Of a DNA stretch of 64,000 nucleotides, positions 42,262 to 51,893 are shown piece after piece. Both the position numbers and the translations under genes were made by a program. The DNA is taken from assembly GCF_000143415.4 (NCBI RefSeq), contig NW_003314308.1:383794-447793 (forward strand), given 5' to 3'. This stretch comes from Selaginella moellendorffii. Taxonomy: Eukaryota; Streptophyta; Lycopodiopsida; Selaginellales; Selaginellaceae. The first letter of the stretch is position 1, and every line of letters starts with the position of its first letter. The notes beneath the pieces were generated by a model, which was not told where the DNA came from, searched no databases, and saw nothing but the letters and a program-made list of their open reading frames with translations.

Positions 42262-44295
42262 ATGCAGGCTTTTTTAGTCCTCCTTTTCAATCTCGCTTTC
42301 GCGAGTTCCCTGGATTTTAGAATTATTCACAGATACTCGGATGAGGCAAGGGGGCTCTTGGGTCTAGGAGAAGAGCCAGCTCCTCCGGTGAGAGGCAGCT
42401 TAGATTACCACAGGCTGCTGCTCAAGCACGACCTGTCAAAGCACGGCCGAGAGCTGCTCACTGGCAACGACAGTCTAGCGCTACTGCAAGGCAATTATAC
42501 TGAGGATCTGGGACCGAGGTTCGGAGGGTAAGGTAGACGATCTCTGAAAGTTTTTCATTATCCAATCGAATTCGCTTCTCTTCTCACAAATCTGTTGCTT
42601 TCAGAATTCACTACACGTTTGTGGATATAGGCACTCCAAATGTTTCTTTTCTGGTGGCACTTGACACTGGGAGTGACTTGTTTTGGGTTCCCTGCGACTG
42701 TAAGCACTGCCAGTCCGTTTCTCCATCGGAGTTTCCCACTTTGGTATGTGTTTCACTAGAAATTGTTCTTGAAGGTTTGACCGTGCCTTTCAGAAGAAGA
42801 GGCTTACATACTTCACAACAAACAGTTCGACGACCAACAAGCTACTCACTTGTGGCGACAAGGCTTGCTCCAGCAGCTCGTGCACCGGCAACTCCTCAGT
42901 CTGTCCATACACGGTTAGATATCTTTCAGAGAACACTTCTACCTCAGGAAAACTAGTGGAGGATGTGATTCACCTTTTCAAGCCATCGACAAGCTCTGCC
43001 ATTACTGCCAGAATCATTTTTGGGTGAGGATGTTTTCCATTCTTCAGAGCTTTTCTTGACTATTTGCAGCAAACAGGTGTGGGGAGCAGCAAACGGGATT
43101 GTTTCTACGTGGTGGTGCTCCCAATGGACTCCTGGGATTGGGGCCGGGAGACGTGTCGCTCCCAAGCATGCTCGCCAAAGACGGTCTCATAAACGACACA
43201 TTTTCAATGTGCTTTGACACCGATGGATCGGGACGGATTCTTTTCGGTGATCGGGGAGCTAAATCGCAGCAAACCACTTCCTTCATTCCAAACTCTGGCG
43301 TTAAGTAAGTGATAGTTGAGTTTTCCTTTTTGAGCCAGCTGCGATGAAACATTCTGCAGAAGTGCGTACGATGTTGGTATTGAACAGTTTACTGTTGGCA
43401 CGCGAAACATCACTTTTAGAAGCTTCAATGCACTCTTTGATACCGGGACAACGTTGACGTACCTTCAGTCCGATGCCTACCAGCGTGTGACAGAAGCAGT
43501 AAGGCCAGTTTAAAACTTTGTTTTTGTGTGCCAAACATTCTCCTGGTGACGCAGTTCGACAGCCAGATCAATCTCAGAAGAATAACAAACGTGGACTTGT
43601 CTCCTTATGAGTATTGCTACCGATTGAAGTTAGTCTTTGTTTGAGTTTAATCTTTCGAGCCGGTCTCACACAGACTTGTGTTTGTCATGCAGCGGCAACG
43701 AAGATACAGTAACAGACATTCCAGCACCATCATTGTCGCTAACATTTCAAGGAGGAGGGAATTTTTCTGTGGTAGATCCTCTGGTGTTGGTCATCGGCTC
43801 GGACGTAAGTTATCTCTCGGTGCTTTGTTTAAACGAAAACTCAAATCCATTCGTGGCTTGCAGAGTAGAGTACTAGGATTTTGTTTAGCAGTTCTCGAGA
43901 GCAACTTTCCCATCATCGGCCGTAAGTACTGCGTTTTCGCTAGAATCAAGCTGAGAAAACCTTGCGTACTGCGCAGAGAACTTCATGGGAGGCTACAGAT
44001 TCGCTTTCGATCGGGAGCGTTCGACGCTGGGATGGTCGCCCGCCAATTGTAAGTGTTCGCTCCATCTTCTCCAAGTTTAAGCTCTTGCTCGGCTTTGTCT
44101 CGCACAGGCTATCATTTGGAAGACGGGGCATCGTTCGAGCACACTCCATCGCCGATCAATCAACCCGTCTCCCAGAATCGAAACGACAACAGTCCATTCC
44201 TCAAGCCTCCACAGCAGGAGGCCGCCGCGAGTTTTGGTATCACCCAAACTTCCAGCGTTTTCGTCGTTCTATTCTTCCTGTTCATCCTATTTTGA
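42262..44295 (+). CDS. Pepsin-like (A1) aspartic protease, secreted, probably GPI-anchored
   Basis: Ten exons (42262-42527, 42605-42743, 42794-43023, 43077-43304, 43360-43498, 43555-43628, 43693-43804, 43864-43921, 43977-44048, 44108-44295) give 501 residues. A signal peptide occupies residues 1-16, then a propeptide. IHYTFVDIGTP leads to the first catalytic motif DTGSD (Asp109). FGCGEQQTG and GLLGLGPGDVSLPS are typical plant A1B features. The second catalytic motif is DTGTT (Asp315). NFMGGYRFAFDRERSTLGW precedes a proline- and serine-rich stretch and a terminal hydrophobic tail (SSVFVVLFFLFILF), which suggests GPI anchoring. No plant-specific (saposin-like) insert is seen. It would cleave proteins in the apoplast or at the plasma membrane; targets are unknown. 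Confidence 0.9.
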
Positions 44296-44619
44296 AAAAT
44301 TGGATATTCTATCGAGATTGATCTATATCCGTTGGATCCAACCTAGCCTTATCAAGGGCTGGGATGTTCTCTGACCGCTCTGACCAACCAGTCAACAATG
44401 TGTGGTGGACGAGGTTTGGTGGGTTAGTGAGGAATGACGTCGCGATTTAGGGTTCTTCAGGCGTGCCTCGCGTGTTCCTCGTGAGATCTTCCATCGCCAA
44501 GCTCAATCGAGGTAGCAAACCGTAATTCCATCCTCTTCTAAGGCCCTCGTAGCTACATTCATCGATTCATTCTCATCTTTCCTTGCTCCTGTGCCAGGGC
44601 AAGCCGCAGAGGAGGAGCT

Positions 44620-45573
44620 ATGGCGCCAGCGACGTCCCTGGAGAAGCCGGCCTACTACTGGGGCGACGAGATCTCCCCGGACGACTTCTACGCGCAGCAA
44701 GGCGTGCGCCACGCCGAGTCCCACTACACCACGCCGCACGGTACGCTCTTCACGCAGTCCTTCCTCCCGCTGGACGCCGCCGCCGCGCCGCGCGCTCTCA
44801 TCTTCCTCACCCACGGCTATGGCAGCGACAGCGGCTGGCTCTTCCAGTCCATCGCCATCACGCTCGCCCAGTGGGGATTCGCGGCCTACTGCGCGGACCT
44901 CCTGGGCCACGGCCGCTCCGACGGCCTCCACGGCTACGTGTGGGACGTGGACGCCTTCGCCGACGCAAACCTCCGCTACTTCCACTCCATCCGCGACAAG
45001 CCCGAGTTCTCGGGCCTCAAGAAGTTCCTGTTTGGCGAGTCCATGGGTGGCGGCCTCACGCTCCTCATGTGCTTGAAGGATCCAAAGGGCTGGGATGGAG
45101 TGATCGTGACGGCGCCGCTCATCGTCATCCCGGAGCTCATGCAGCCGTCGAAGCTCCACCTGTTTGGATACGGGCTGCTGCTCGGCCTGGCCGAGTCGTG
45201 GGCGGTGATGCCCGAGAACAACATCGTGCGCAAGGCGATCAAGGATCCGGCGCGGGGGAAGCTCATCGCGTCCAACCCGAGGAGGTACAAGGGGAAGCCG
45301 AGGGTGGGGACGATGAGGAACCTGGCGAGGATGTGCGAGTACTTGCAGAAGAATGTGGAGAAGATCGAGATGCCGCTGCTGACGCTCCATGGGACGTCGG
45401 ACGTGGTGGCGGAGACGGAGGGCAGCCGGATCTTGTATGACAAGGCCAAGTCGCAGGACAAGACGATCAAGATCTACGAGGATTACTATCACTCGCTGCT
45501 GCAAGGGGAGCCCGAGGAGGCGCGCGCGGTGGTGTACGGGGACATCAAGCAGTGGCTGGACGATCACTGCTAG
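44620..45573 (+). CDS. CSE: Caffeoyl-shikimate esterase/monoacylglycerol-lipase-like hydrolase
   Basis: An intronless frame of 317 codons with the alpha/beta-hydrolase fold of the plant MAGL family. The oxyanion region is THGYGSD (residues 64-70), followed by ADLLGHGRSDG. The nucleophile elbow is FGESMGG with Ser141; the acid is Asp261 (LHGTSD) and the histidine His291 (YYHSLLQGEPEE). Segments such as LFTQSFLPLD, PSKLHLFGYGLL and NPRRYKGKPRVGTMR resemble Arabidopsis CSE more than generic MAGLs, so hydrolysis of caffeoyl shikimate in lignin synthesis is plausible. Lipid hydrolysis cannot be excluded from sequence alone. No signal peptide; cytosolic or ER-associated. The GC content is very high. 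Confidence 0.85.
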   Translation: MAPATSLEKPAYYWGDEISPDDFYAQQGVRHAESHYTTPHGTLFTQSFLPLDAAAAPRALIFLTHGYGSDSGWLFQSIAITLAQWGFAAYCADLLGHGRSDGLHGYVWDVDAFADANLRYFHSIRDKPEFSGLKKFLFGESMGGGLTLLMCLKDPKGWDGVIVTAPLIVIPELMQPSKLHLFGYGLLLGLAESWAVMPENNIVRKAIKDPARGKLIASNPRRYKGKPRVGTMRNLARMCEYLQKNVEKIEMPLLTLHGTSDVVAETEGSRILYDKAKSQDKTIKIYEDYYHSLLQGEPEEARAVVYGDIKQWLDDHC

Positions 45574-45947
45574 AAAACCTCCGAGGATGACGAAGCATCT
45601 GTAGAAGTATATTCCTTGCCTGGAGAATATTCTAAGCATATTCGATTTATTTAAAAAAAATTAAGATTTCCATTAGTTGCTCAATGCACATTCGCCGAGA
45701 AAAAGAGAGTGCCAGGACACTGGCACCTGAGGTGTGACTGGGTGTGTCCACTTCGCTCCATCAATGCGAAGCTATTGTGCTTATCATCATCGTTTAGCAG
45801 AGAATTGGACGAAAGAAAAGAGAAATTCACGAGCCAGCGATTCAAGAACAACACAGAGTGGAAAGTTTGATCCAGGCGACGATGAGAAACATGGGTAAGT
45901 TCTCCCTCCCTGTAGCGAACCCAGTCCTCTAGGCCGATACCACGACC

Positions 45948-46631
45948 ATGAATGGCAATGGATTCAGCAGCTCCAGCAGGAAGAAGCCCGCAATTGAGAT
46001 TGGCAACCCCTCGCCATCGCCGGCCAGCAGCAGCGAGCAGCAGACGGATGATCGCCACAGCACAGCCACTCCCGCCGGGGATGAGCTCGGGCGAATCTTC
46101 GCCGTCTCCACCCTCGACACCGCCATCCACTCGCTCCAATCCATCGTCCAGTTCCATTTCGACAAGACGATCCAGAAGAAGCGCGGCATCGACGCCCAGA
46201 AGAAGCAGCTCTGGGCCCTCCTCGCCGCCTTCCTCGTCTTTCTGGCGCTCCTCTTCGCCAGCGTCGCCGCCACCCCTCCCGGCCGCCTCCAGTGCCGCCA
46301 CTGCTGGTCTCCCATTGCGCTCGCCTCGCTCGGCCACGCCGTGATCTACGCCGCGGTGTCGCAGACTGTGCGCGTCCTCAATGGCCTCAAGTTCCAGCGC
46401 CACTGCCACAAGCTCACGCTGGGGCTCGCCGCCGCCAAGCTCGCCAAGCTCCGGGCTCTGCCCAGATCGCTGGTGGCCACCGTGGAGGACTGCGAGTTTG
46501 AGGTGCCGTACCAGGAGCCCGTGGCGTCGTACTACGCTAAGTTCACGAGGAGGTGGGCGGTTTACGCGGCGTTCTTGCTGCTCACGCTCGCCACCATGGT
46601 TGCCTCCACGGTTACCATCTTGTGCCTGTGA
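45948..46631 (+). CDS. Unknown plant membrane protein with three predicted transmembrane segments
   Basis: An intronless frame of 227 codons. Residues 1-55 are Ser/Pro-rich and hydrophilic. An amphipathic stretch (LDTAIHSLQSIVQFHFDKTI) follows. Hydrophobic segments lie at about 90-108 (LWALLAAFLVFLALLFASVA), 122-140 and 202-225 at the C-terminus. Between them is a basic loop (FQRHCHKLTLGLAAAKLAKL). I do not recognise a named domain. The good coding composition and the absence of a competing frame support a real gene. It is tandem with the CSE-like gene, 374 bases downstream, possibly with its own promoter. Confidence 0.6.
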   Translation: MNGNGFSSSSRKKPAIEIGNPSPSPASSSEQQTDDRHSTATPAGDELGRIFAVSTLDTAIHSLQSIVQFHFDKTIQKKRGIDAQKKQLWALLAAFLVFLALLFASVAATPPGRLQCRHCWSPIALASLGHAVIYAAVSQTVRVLNGLKFQRHCHKLTLGLAAAKLAKLRALPRSLVATVEDCEFEVPYQEPVASYYAKFTRRWAVYAAFLLLTLATMVASTVTILCL

Positions 46632-47354
46632 TCGAGGAGAGAGTCTTTCGAAATCTTGATTGAGTGGCTTGAATATTCACAATCCTGGATCTCCGTTGAC
46701 TAAATGAAGTCAAACCAGTCAGCTGGAGAAAAGTATCCATTGGTTGGACCGTAACAGGATGAACTTTATCTCCGCATTAATCTCCAGGAGGAGAAGACAA
46801 GCCATCTGTGCCTGAATTGCTGCATTGACTAAGCTTGTGGGGGGGACATCCATTCTCGCTGGCTGTGACATCGCAAGCTCTTCAAGGCGCGAAATCGTTT
46901 TCGTGGATTTTTATGGTAAGTTTGTGGTCTCTGATTTAAAGGTGCCAATGGCGGTATAAAGCGGTGAGCTCGATTTTTTGTTCTAGTCGCTTCGTTTTTT
47001 TTCCTGGTCTCGAGTGCTGATTTTTGTTTTAGTCGCTTCGTCTTTCCTGGTCTCGGGTGAGAATCCCGTTCATCGCATTGCAAGTCCTTCGGTTCGATCA
47101 TCCTCATGATAGCTGCGACGACTTTTCCCACAAGCCGTCCTAAACACGACTCCCTTCGCCAGATGTTTCAGAATTTCCAAGTGTCTCTACTTGAAATGCT
47201 TTCGTGCCCGCTGGAGAAAAGGAAGCACAAAGAAAGCTCTAGTCATGGAGGGCCGGTAGGTTCATGACACTGACAACATCTCCTTTATGTCTTTCCAGGG
47301 GCACACGACAAAGTTGATGTTCCTTCTAAAGAAGGAACTGTGAGCTGTTGCAGC
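46632..47354. other. Intergenic region with a 45-base tandem duplication
   Basis: No gene was seen. A diverged tandem pair at about 46,970-47,060 shares TAGTCGCTTCG and CCTGGTCTCG. A GGTTCGATC motif near 47,090 looks like a Pol III B box, but no tRNA can be folded around it. Confidence 0.35.
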
Positions 47355-47481
47355 GGAGCTAAGTGTTGTTCCAGAGATTGCCACTGCCATCACCATGTTG
47401 CTCAAAGTTAATGTTGCTCAAAGGCAACTTTGAACAACATGGTGAATGCAGTAGCAATCTCTGGAACGAAGAGAAAGCTCC
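47355..47481 (+). ncRNA. Putative MIRNA precursor hairpin
   Basis: A 42-base arm at 47,368-47,409 is complementary to 47,426-47,467 with only four mismatches (at arm positions 15, 21-22 and 34) and a 16-base loop. A further GGAGCT/AGCTCC helix (47,355-47,360 with 47,476-47,481) closes it beyond an internal loop. Size and near-perfect pairing resemble a young plant pre-miRNA. Both arms can be read in one frame as a coherent peptide (VPEIATAFTMLFKV from the complement of the 3' arm), suggesting origin by inverted duplication of a protein-coding fragment. Which arm would be mature, and the targets, are unknown. It could equally be transcribed on the minus strand, or be only an inverted repeat. 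Confidence 0.5.
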
Positions 47482-47882
47482 CACAATCCAGAACATATCG
47501 TCCCCAGGGTAAGTGGTCATCTTCAAATTTACTGGCTAGAAGAAAGCTCGTTAATTGCAGAGATATGCGTGCGCTCTTGCGAGGTGGAAGAACACCGGCA
47601 GGAAATACACGAGGAAATCCAGCCTCTGCCTCAGTCTTTTATTGAGATTTTCTTTTTTTTGGAGTTTCTTTTTCCGCGGCTCTATGAAACGTGCAGCTGC
47701 AGCAAACTTTTAGCACGATTCACAGAACCGTTGAGATCGTTTATATTTCATCTTCCAGAGAAGCAAAGGAGAAAATCTTCAAAAGCCTGTTCATCTCAGG
47801 AGTAGAGAGTGGAATTCTCCAAAAGACATTGGTGTGGTCAAGGACAATTGGGATCACTCAAGCTCTAAACGAAGTAAGTCGA
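47482..47882. other. Unassigned intergenic DNA
   Basis: Short overlapping ORFs of about 70-80 codons occur on the plus strand, but none has a recognisable domain or a clear start context. Probably the 3' flank of the PPR gene. Confidence 0.3.
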
Positions 47883-50408
47883 CTAGCCAGTCCACGCATC
47901 TGGAGACAAGTAGTCCTTGAAAGCGTGCATCCTGGCCAGGGTCTTGGCCGGCAGCTTGTTGGACAGCAGCAGCTGCTGGCGGCGCCGCCCTTTGACCCCC
48001 GCCCGCCAGTCGAGCTTCTCGATAAACGCGTGACGCCGCCGTTGACTCATCCTCCTCTCGTGCGGATGCCCCTGGAGCAGCGATCTCCACGTCGGCTCCC
48101 TCATCCACCGCCAGAGGTACCGCGGCCTCCGCCGGTTCTCCATCACTCTCCTCCTCCACCGCCGCTTGGCGTCCTCGAGCCTGTGTACCGCGGCATTTAG
48201 ATTGAGCAGCAGCACGTACGCGGTCTCGTTCCCCGGGTTGATCTCCAGCGCGCGGATGGCGGCCTCCCGCCCGAGCTTGACGTTGGCTAGGCCGCCGTGG
48301 AGCCGGCAAAAGCCCAGCAAGCTCGTCCACTCCACGTCCCCGGGCTCGTACTCCATGCTCTCAATGAGCTCTTTGGCAGCCCCCAGATGCCCGCCCCGCC
48401 CAAAGAGATGGATCAAACACCGGTAGTGCGCCAAGCTCGGCCTCATCCCATAGTCCGAGATCATGGCCTGGAAGACGCCGCGGCCCCAGCGCGCAACGCG
48501 CGATCTACCACACGTCGCAAGCACGCTCGTGAACGTCACCTCGTCTGGGGCGAGCCCCTCGAGTTGCATGGCGCTGAAGAGACGGAGAACCCGTGGCGTG
48601 TGCCCGTACAGCCCGTGCGCCGCGATGAGCGCGTTCCAGTACACGGGCTCGCCGCGCGGCGTACCGCGGGGCGCCGCCGCGGTGTTGCCGTAGCGGGACC
48701 GCATCGCCGCCGCGTCGCCGCAGCGCGCGTACATGTTGACCAGCGCCACCTGGATCGAGGCTGTTGACTCGAGTGCCGGGCCCGTTGACTTGAGCTGTGC
48801 GTGGACTCGCTTGCCCAGCTCGAGGTCGCCCAGCCGCGCGCACGCCCCGAGAATGCTCGTGAAGGTCACCTCGTCGGGCTCCAGGCCCCGGACTCCCATG
48901 GCCGAAAAGAAATCCGCGGCTTGGCGGTCGGATCCGAGCTGGGCGTAGGCGGAAAGCATTGCGTTCCACGAAACCAGGCCCCTCTTCTCGTCCGGGATGC
49001 TCTCGAACGCTTCCTTCGCTCGGGAGAGGCTCCCACACTTGGCGTACATTGTGATGAGCGTGTTCGTCAAGACCCATTGCGAGCACGGTTGCTCCATCGT
49101 GTTGGACGGTTGGGAGGAGAGGAATCTCTCGTGGATCTTGGAGCCCAGGTCGAGAGCTGGGGGGCCGATCAAGGAACATGCCGAGAGGACGGTGGTGAAG
49201 GTCAAGTTGTTCGGCTGGATGCTTTCGGCTATCATTTGCTGGTAGAGATCCAGTGCTTGAGCAGCGTAGAGATGGCCGAGTTGTACATATGCTGCGATCA
49301 TGGTGGTCCAGGCGAGAGCACTGCTTCTTTTGGGTTTTTGCAAGATCACGTCTCTAAAGATCCTCTCGGACTCTTCGATCTGATTAAACTTTGCATACGA
49401 CTTGATAAGACCACAATAGATTCCATCGTCGTGTTGCATGCCACTCTCGACAATCACGGCATGGACGAGATTCAAGAGCCTCAAACTCGAGCAAGACGTG
49501 ACGATCGTAGAGAATGTAAACTCGTCTGGAAAGACTCCCTCGCAGCTCATCCCGTGATATAAATTGATTGCCTGGGTGTTATGCCCAGTTTGGGCATATG
49601 CCGCAAGCATTGCGTTCCACGAGATCACGTCCCTCTCTTTCATCCTATCAAACGTCCCTCGAGCTTCCGCCACCTTCCCACACTTTGCATACATGTCCAA
49701 GAGCGCGGTCTCGACAACGAGATTGGAATCCAAGCACCCAGAAGAGATTTTTTCGTCGATAGCTTTGCCAGTTTGGAGATCGCCGGAGGCGGCACAAGAA
49801 CCCAAAACGCTCGCGAGTATAACGCAGTCGGCTTTCACCACCATTGTCTTTGTTTCTTGCATTCTTTGGAACAAATCTATCGCTTGTTTGTGATGCCCGG
49901 ACTGGGCATACGCCGAGATCATTAAACCCCACGAGTAAACATTGCGTTTGCTCTCGGGAATTCCTTCGAAAGCCCGTCTTGCCTCGCCCAAGCTGCCGCA
50001 TTTCCCGTACATTTGCACGAGGAGATTCCCGAGGAAGGGGTTCGGAGACTGGCCAGTAGAAACTATGTGAGCGTGGACGCGTCGGCCATCTTCTAGAGCT
50101 CGAGCCCGACCACATCGCCTCAAAAGCTCTGCGTAGGAGGAAGAGAGCGCGGAAGTCCAAGAAGAACAAGAAGAAGATGAAGAGACGACGACAAGATCTA
50201 GCGTTTGCTCCAGACTCCGATCGGCTGCCACGCACAAAAACCTGCGAAAAACTTGAGGCAGCCGAGAAGATGGATCCAAGCCCTTCATAAAGAAAGAGAT
50301 AATCCAGGTTTCTTTTTCCTCTCTTAGAGGATGGAGGAAAATTGAGGAAAGCAAGAGAAGCGATCGTGGATTGGTATTATTTTCAAGAGTTACAAGTGGC
50401 CAAAGCAT
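47883..50408 (-). CDS. PLS-type pentatricopeptide repeat protein, 841 aa, with an unusual arginine-rich tail
   Basis: An intronless frame of 841 codons. Clear PPR motifs: LLVQMYGKCGSLGEARRAFEG, DVISWNAMLAAYAQTGHNTQ, NTLITMYAKCGSLSRAKEAF, GLEPDEVTFTSILGACARLG. The E region is present (HYRCLIHLFGRGGHLGAAKEL, VEWTSLLGFCRLHGG, ETAYVLLLNLNAAV). Instead of a standard E+ domain, the last about 100 residues are Arg- and Trp-rich (RRWRRRVMENRRRPRYLW) and lack the DYW deaminase zinc motifs. This may be a diverged or frame-altered E+ remnant. Codon 41 is an alternative ATG (MKGLDPSSRLPQVFRRFL) that gives a better organelle-targeting-like start. Probable organellar RNA-binding protein. Confidence 0.88.
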   Translation of the reverse strand: MLWPLVTLENNTNPRSLLLLSSIFLHPLREEKETWIISFFMKGLDPSSRLPQVFRRFLCVAADRSLEQTLDLVVVSSSSSCSSWTSALSSSYAELLRRCGRARALEDGRRVHAHIVSTGQSPNPFLGNLLVQMYGKCGSLGEARRAFEGIPESKRNVYSWGLMISAYAQSGHHKQAIDLFQRMQETKTMVVKADCVILASVLGSCAASGDLQTGKAIDEKISSGCLDSNLVVETALLDMYAKCGKVAEARGTFDRMKERDVISWNAMLAAYAQTGHNTQAINLYHGMSCEGVFPDEFTFSTIVTSCSSLRLLNLVHAVIVESGMQHDDGIYCGLIKSYAKFNQIEESERIFRDVILQKPKRSSALAWTTMIAAYVQLGHLYAAQALDLYQQMIAESIQPNNLTFTTVLSACSLIGPPALDLGSKIHERFLSSQPSNTMEQPCSQWVLTNTLITMYAKCGSLSRAKEAFESIPDEKRGLVSWNAMLSAYAQLGSDRQAADFFSAMGVRGLEPDEVTFTSILGACARLGDLELGKRVHAQLKSTGPALESTASIQVALVNMYARCGDAAAMRSRYGNTAAAPRGTPRGEPVYWNALIAAHGLYGHTPRVLRLFSAMQLEGLAPDEVTFTSVLATCGRSRVARWGRGVFQAMISDYGMRPSLAHYRCLIHLFGRGGHLGAAKELIESMEYEPGDVEWTSLLGFCRLHGGLANVKLGREAAIRALEINPGNETAYVLLLNLNAAVHRLEDAKRRWRRRVMENRRRPRYLWRWMREPTWRSLLQGHPHERRMSQRRRHAFIEKLDWRAGVKGRRRQQLLLSNKLPAKTLARMHAFKDYLSPDAWTG

Positions 50409-51449
50409 AGATCCTTGACGACTACTTTGGTTGTCTGGCTTCTCCTAGAGTCGAGCTCCGCAAAGCCAAAAACCGGGCGAGAAGGATGAGATACACGCAA
50501 GAAGAGGTTTTTGAATTGGAACAGCAGTGAAGGGAGACATCGTTCTCAGATCCCAATGCGAAGTGTTGCAGGAGTGTCATCTCTCTGCATTGATCAAAGA
50601 ACACAGTGAACACTGTAAATCATCTGGAGTAATTTACTTGGCGATCGCGATCTCCGCAGTGAACCTCATAGATGACTTGGTCCTCCCCAAGGAGACCATG
50701 CAGAAACTTCCGAGGCGGCGGGCGCAAGATCTGGGGGATTGTCATCGTCGTCGTCCCCATGCACGAAGACGAACTTTTCGAACAAAGAATCTCGCAGTGC
50801 CATTGTATCAAGAGAGAGGACTTCTCGAGAGGGAAGAGAGGAGGAACTAGAAAATGTAATAAACACTGAGGTTCACTCGCCGGAGTTCACGATAGAAATA
50901 CACGACCACATAGTCTACGTGGCCGTGCCAGGCCGATGTGGCACCACGCATCCCCTGCATGGTGCTCGTGGAAGCCACGTGGATGAAACGTTACTCACGT
51001 ATGCTGACCTTCTTTGACTATGGTTGTTCATGCGATCATGTATTGCATGGCCAGGATTTATGTTAAAGACTTGATTATCACGGCTCTCAGGGCTAACACT
51101 AGCATTCACAATGCTGCCAAGCGAGTTTAGGAGTTAGAGTTGGTCCCAGGAGGTCCAGCTGTTTGATGGTACCGAAGTCTTTCACGCATTGATCAAAAAC
51201 AAACTCAGCTACTTGAGAAGAGGGTTATTCAGTGTGTCTATTTCATTATTGTTCTTAATATTTATTTTATATTTCATATATCAGTTATCTCTTTTACTTG
51301 TATTTTATGTATAGAATTCAATTACTTATTCTGAAATAATTCTTTTGTCACTATTGGTTTTTATTTATGTTTTTGTATTTATTCAAAAATTAATTACTCT
51401 ATGTTGACAATATTTTCTTTTGCTATATGCTTGATTAAAAATCATAATC
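50409..51449. other. Boundary between gene island and AT-rich repeats
   Basis: No convincing gene. Several short ORFs overlap on both strands at 50,527-51,109. Base composition falls abruptly from mixed to AT-rich near 51,230. Confidence 0.35.
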
Positions 51450-51619
51450 AAGGGGGCTTCTTAGGCCAACCCAATATTACTCAAGCCCTAAGGCATTTAA
51501 CTTTAAATATCCCAAAATCCTTAACTAATTAAAAAAAAAGAGTGCACTTATGAACTCTTTCCCTTTATATTTAAACCCTTATAGATAGTTTCTTAAATTA
51601 TTCTCCCTGATTGCTTATA
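51450..51619 (-). mobile_element. Decayed solo LTR of the Cassandra-like family
   Basis: Reverse-strand match to the 194-base LTR described at 51,894. The 5S-like block is degraded (AACCCAATATTACTC on the plus strand), followed by the conserved CCCTTTATATTTAAACCC region and GCTTATA as the complement of the LTR start. Confidence 0.7.
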
Positions 51620-51893
51620 AATAGCTTGTGGCAATTGCAAAACTTCATTAATAGTATTAGATCATGACTATTATAGAAGTTTATATCCACATACTAAAAA
51701 GACAATAAATAAACATTTCAATCCAAATGCTAAAAAGTTATATATATTTACAATCATCTCTTTGAATATCAAAAATAACCATTCCACTAAACCATCCATT
51801 TATGAATGATAAGCATTTGTGAAAATGTGATATATCTCTAGTTAAGACATTTGAAATATAAAATACCTCAACTATAAATCAAGACTATTATCT

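Noticed and set aside
44503-45639. 378-codon minus-strand ORF opposite the CSE-like gene
   Set aside because: Antisense shadow of a very GC-rich coding sequence with a clear hydrolase frame on the plus strand.
45681-46409. 242-codon minus-strand ORF opposite the membrane-protein gene
   Set aside because: Low-complexity glutamate/alanine-rich shadow; the plus frame has coherent hydrophobic segments.
46829-47131. 100-codon minus-strand ORF and a GGTTCGATC motif suggesting a tRNA or SINE
   Set aside because: No cloverleaf can be built around the B-box-like motif, and the peptide has no family.
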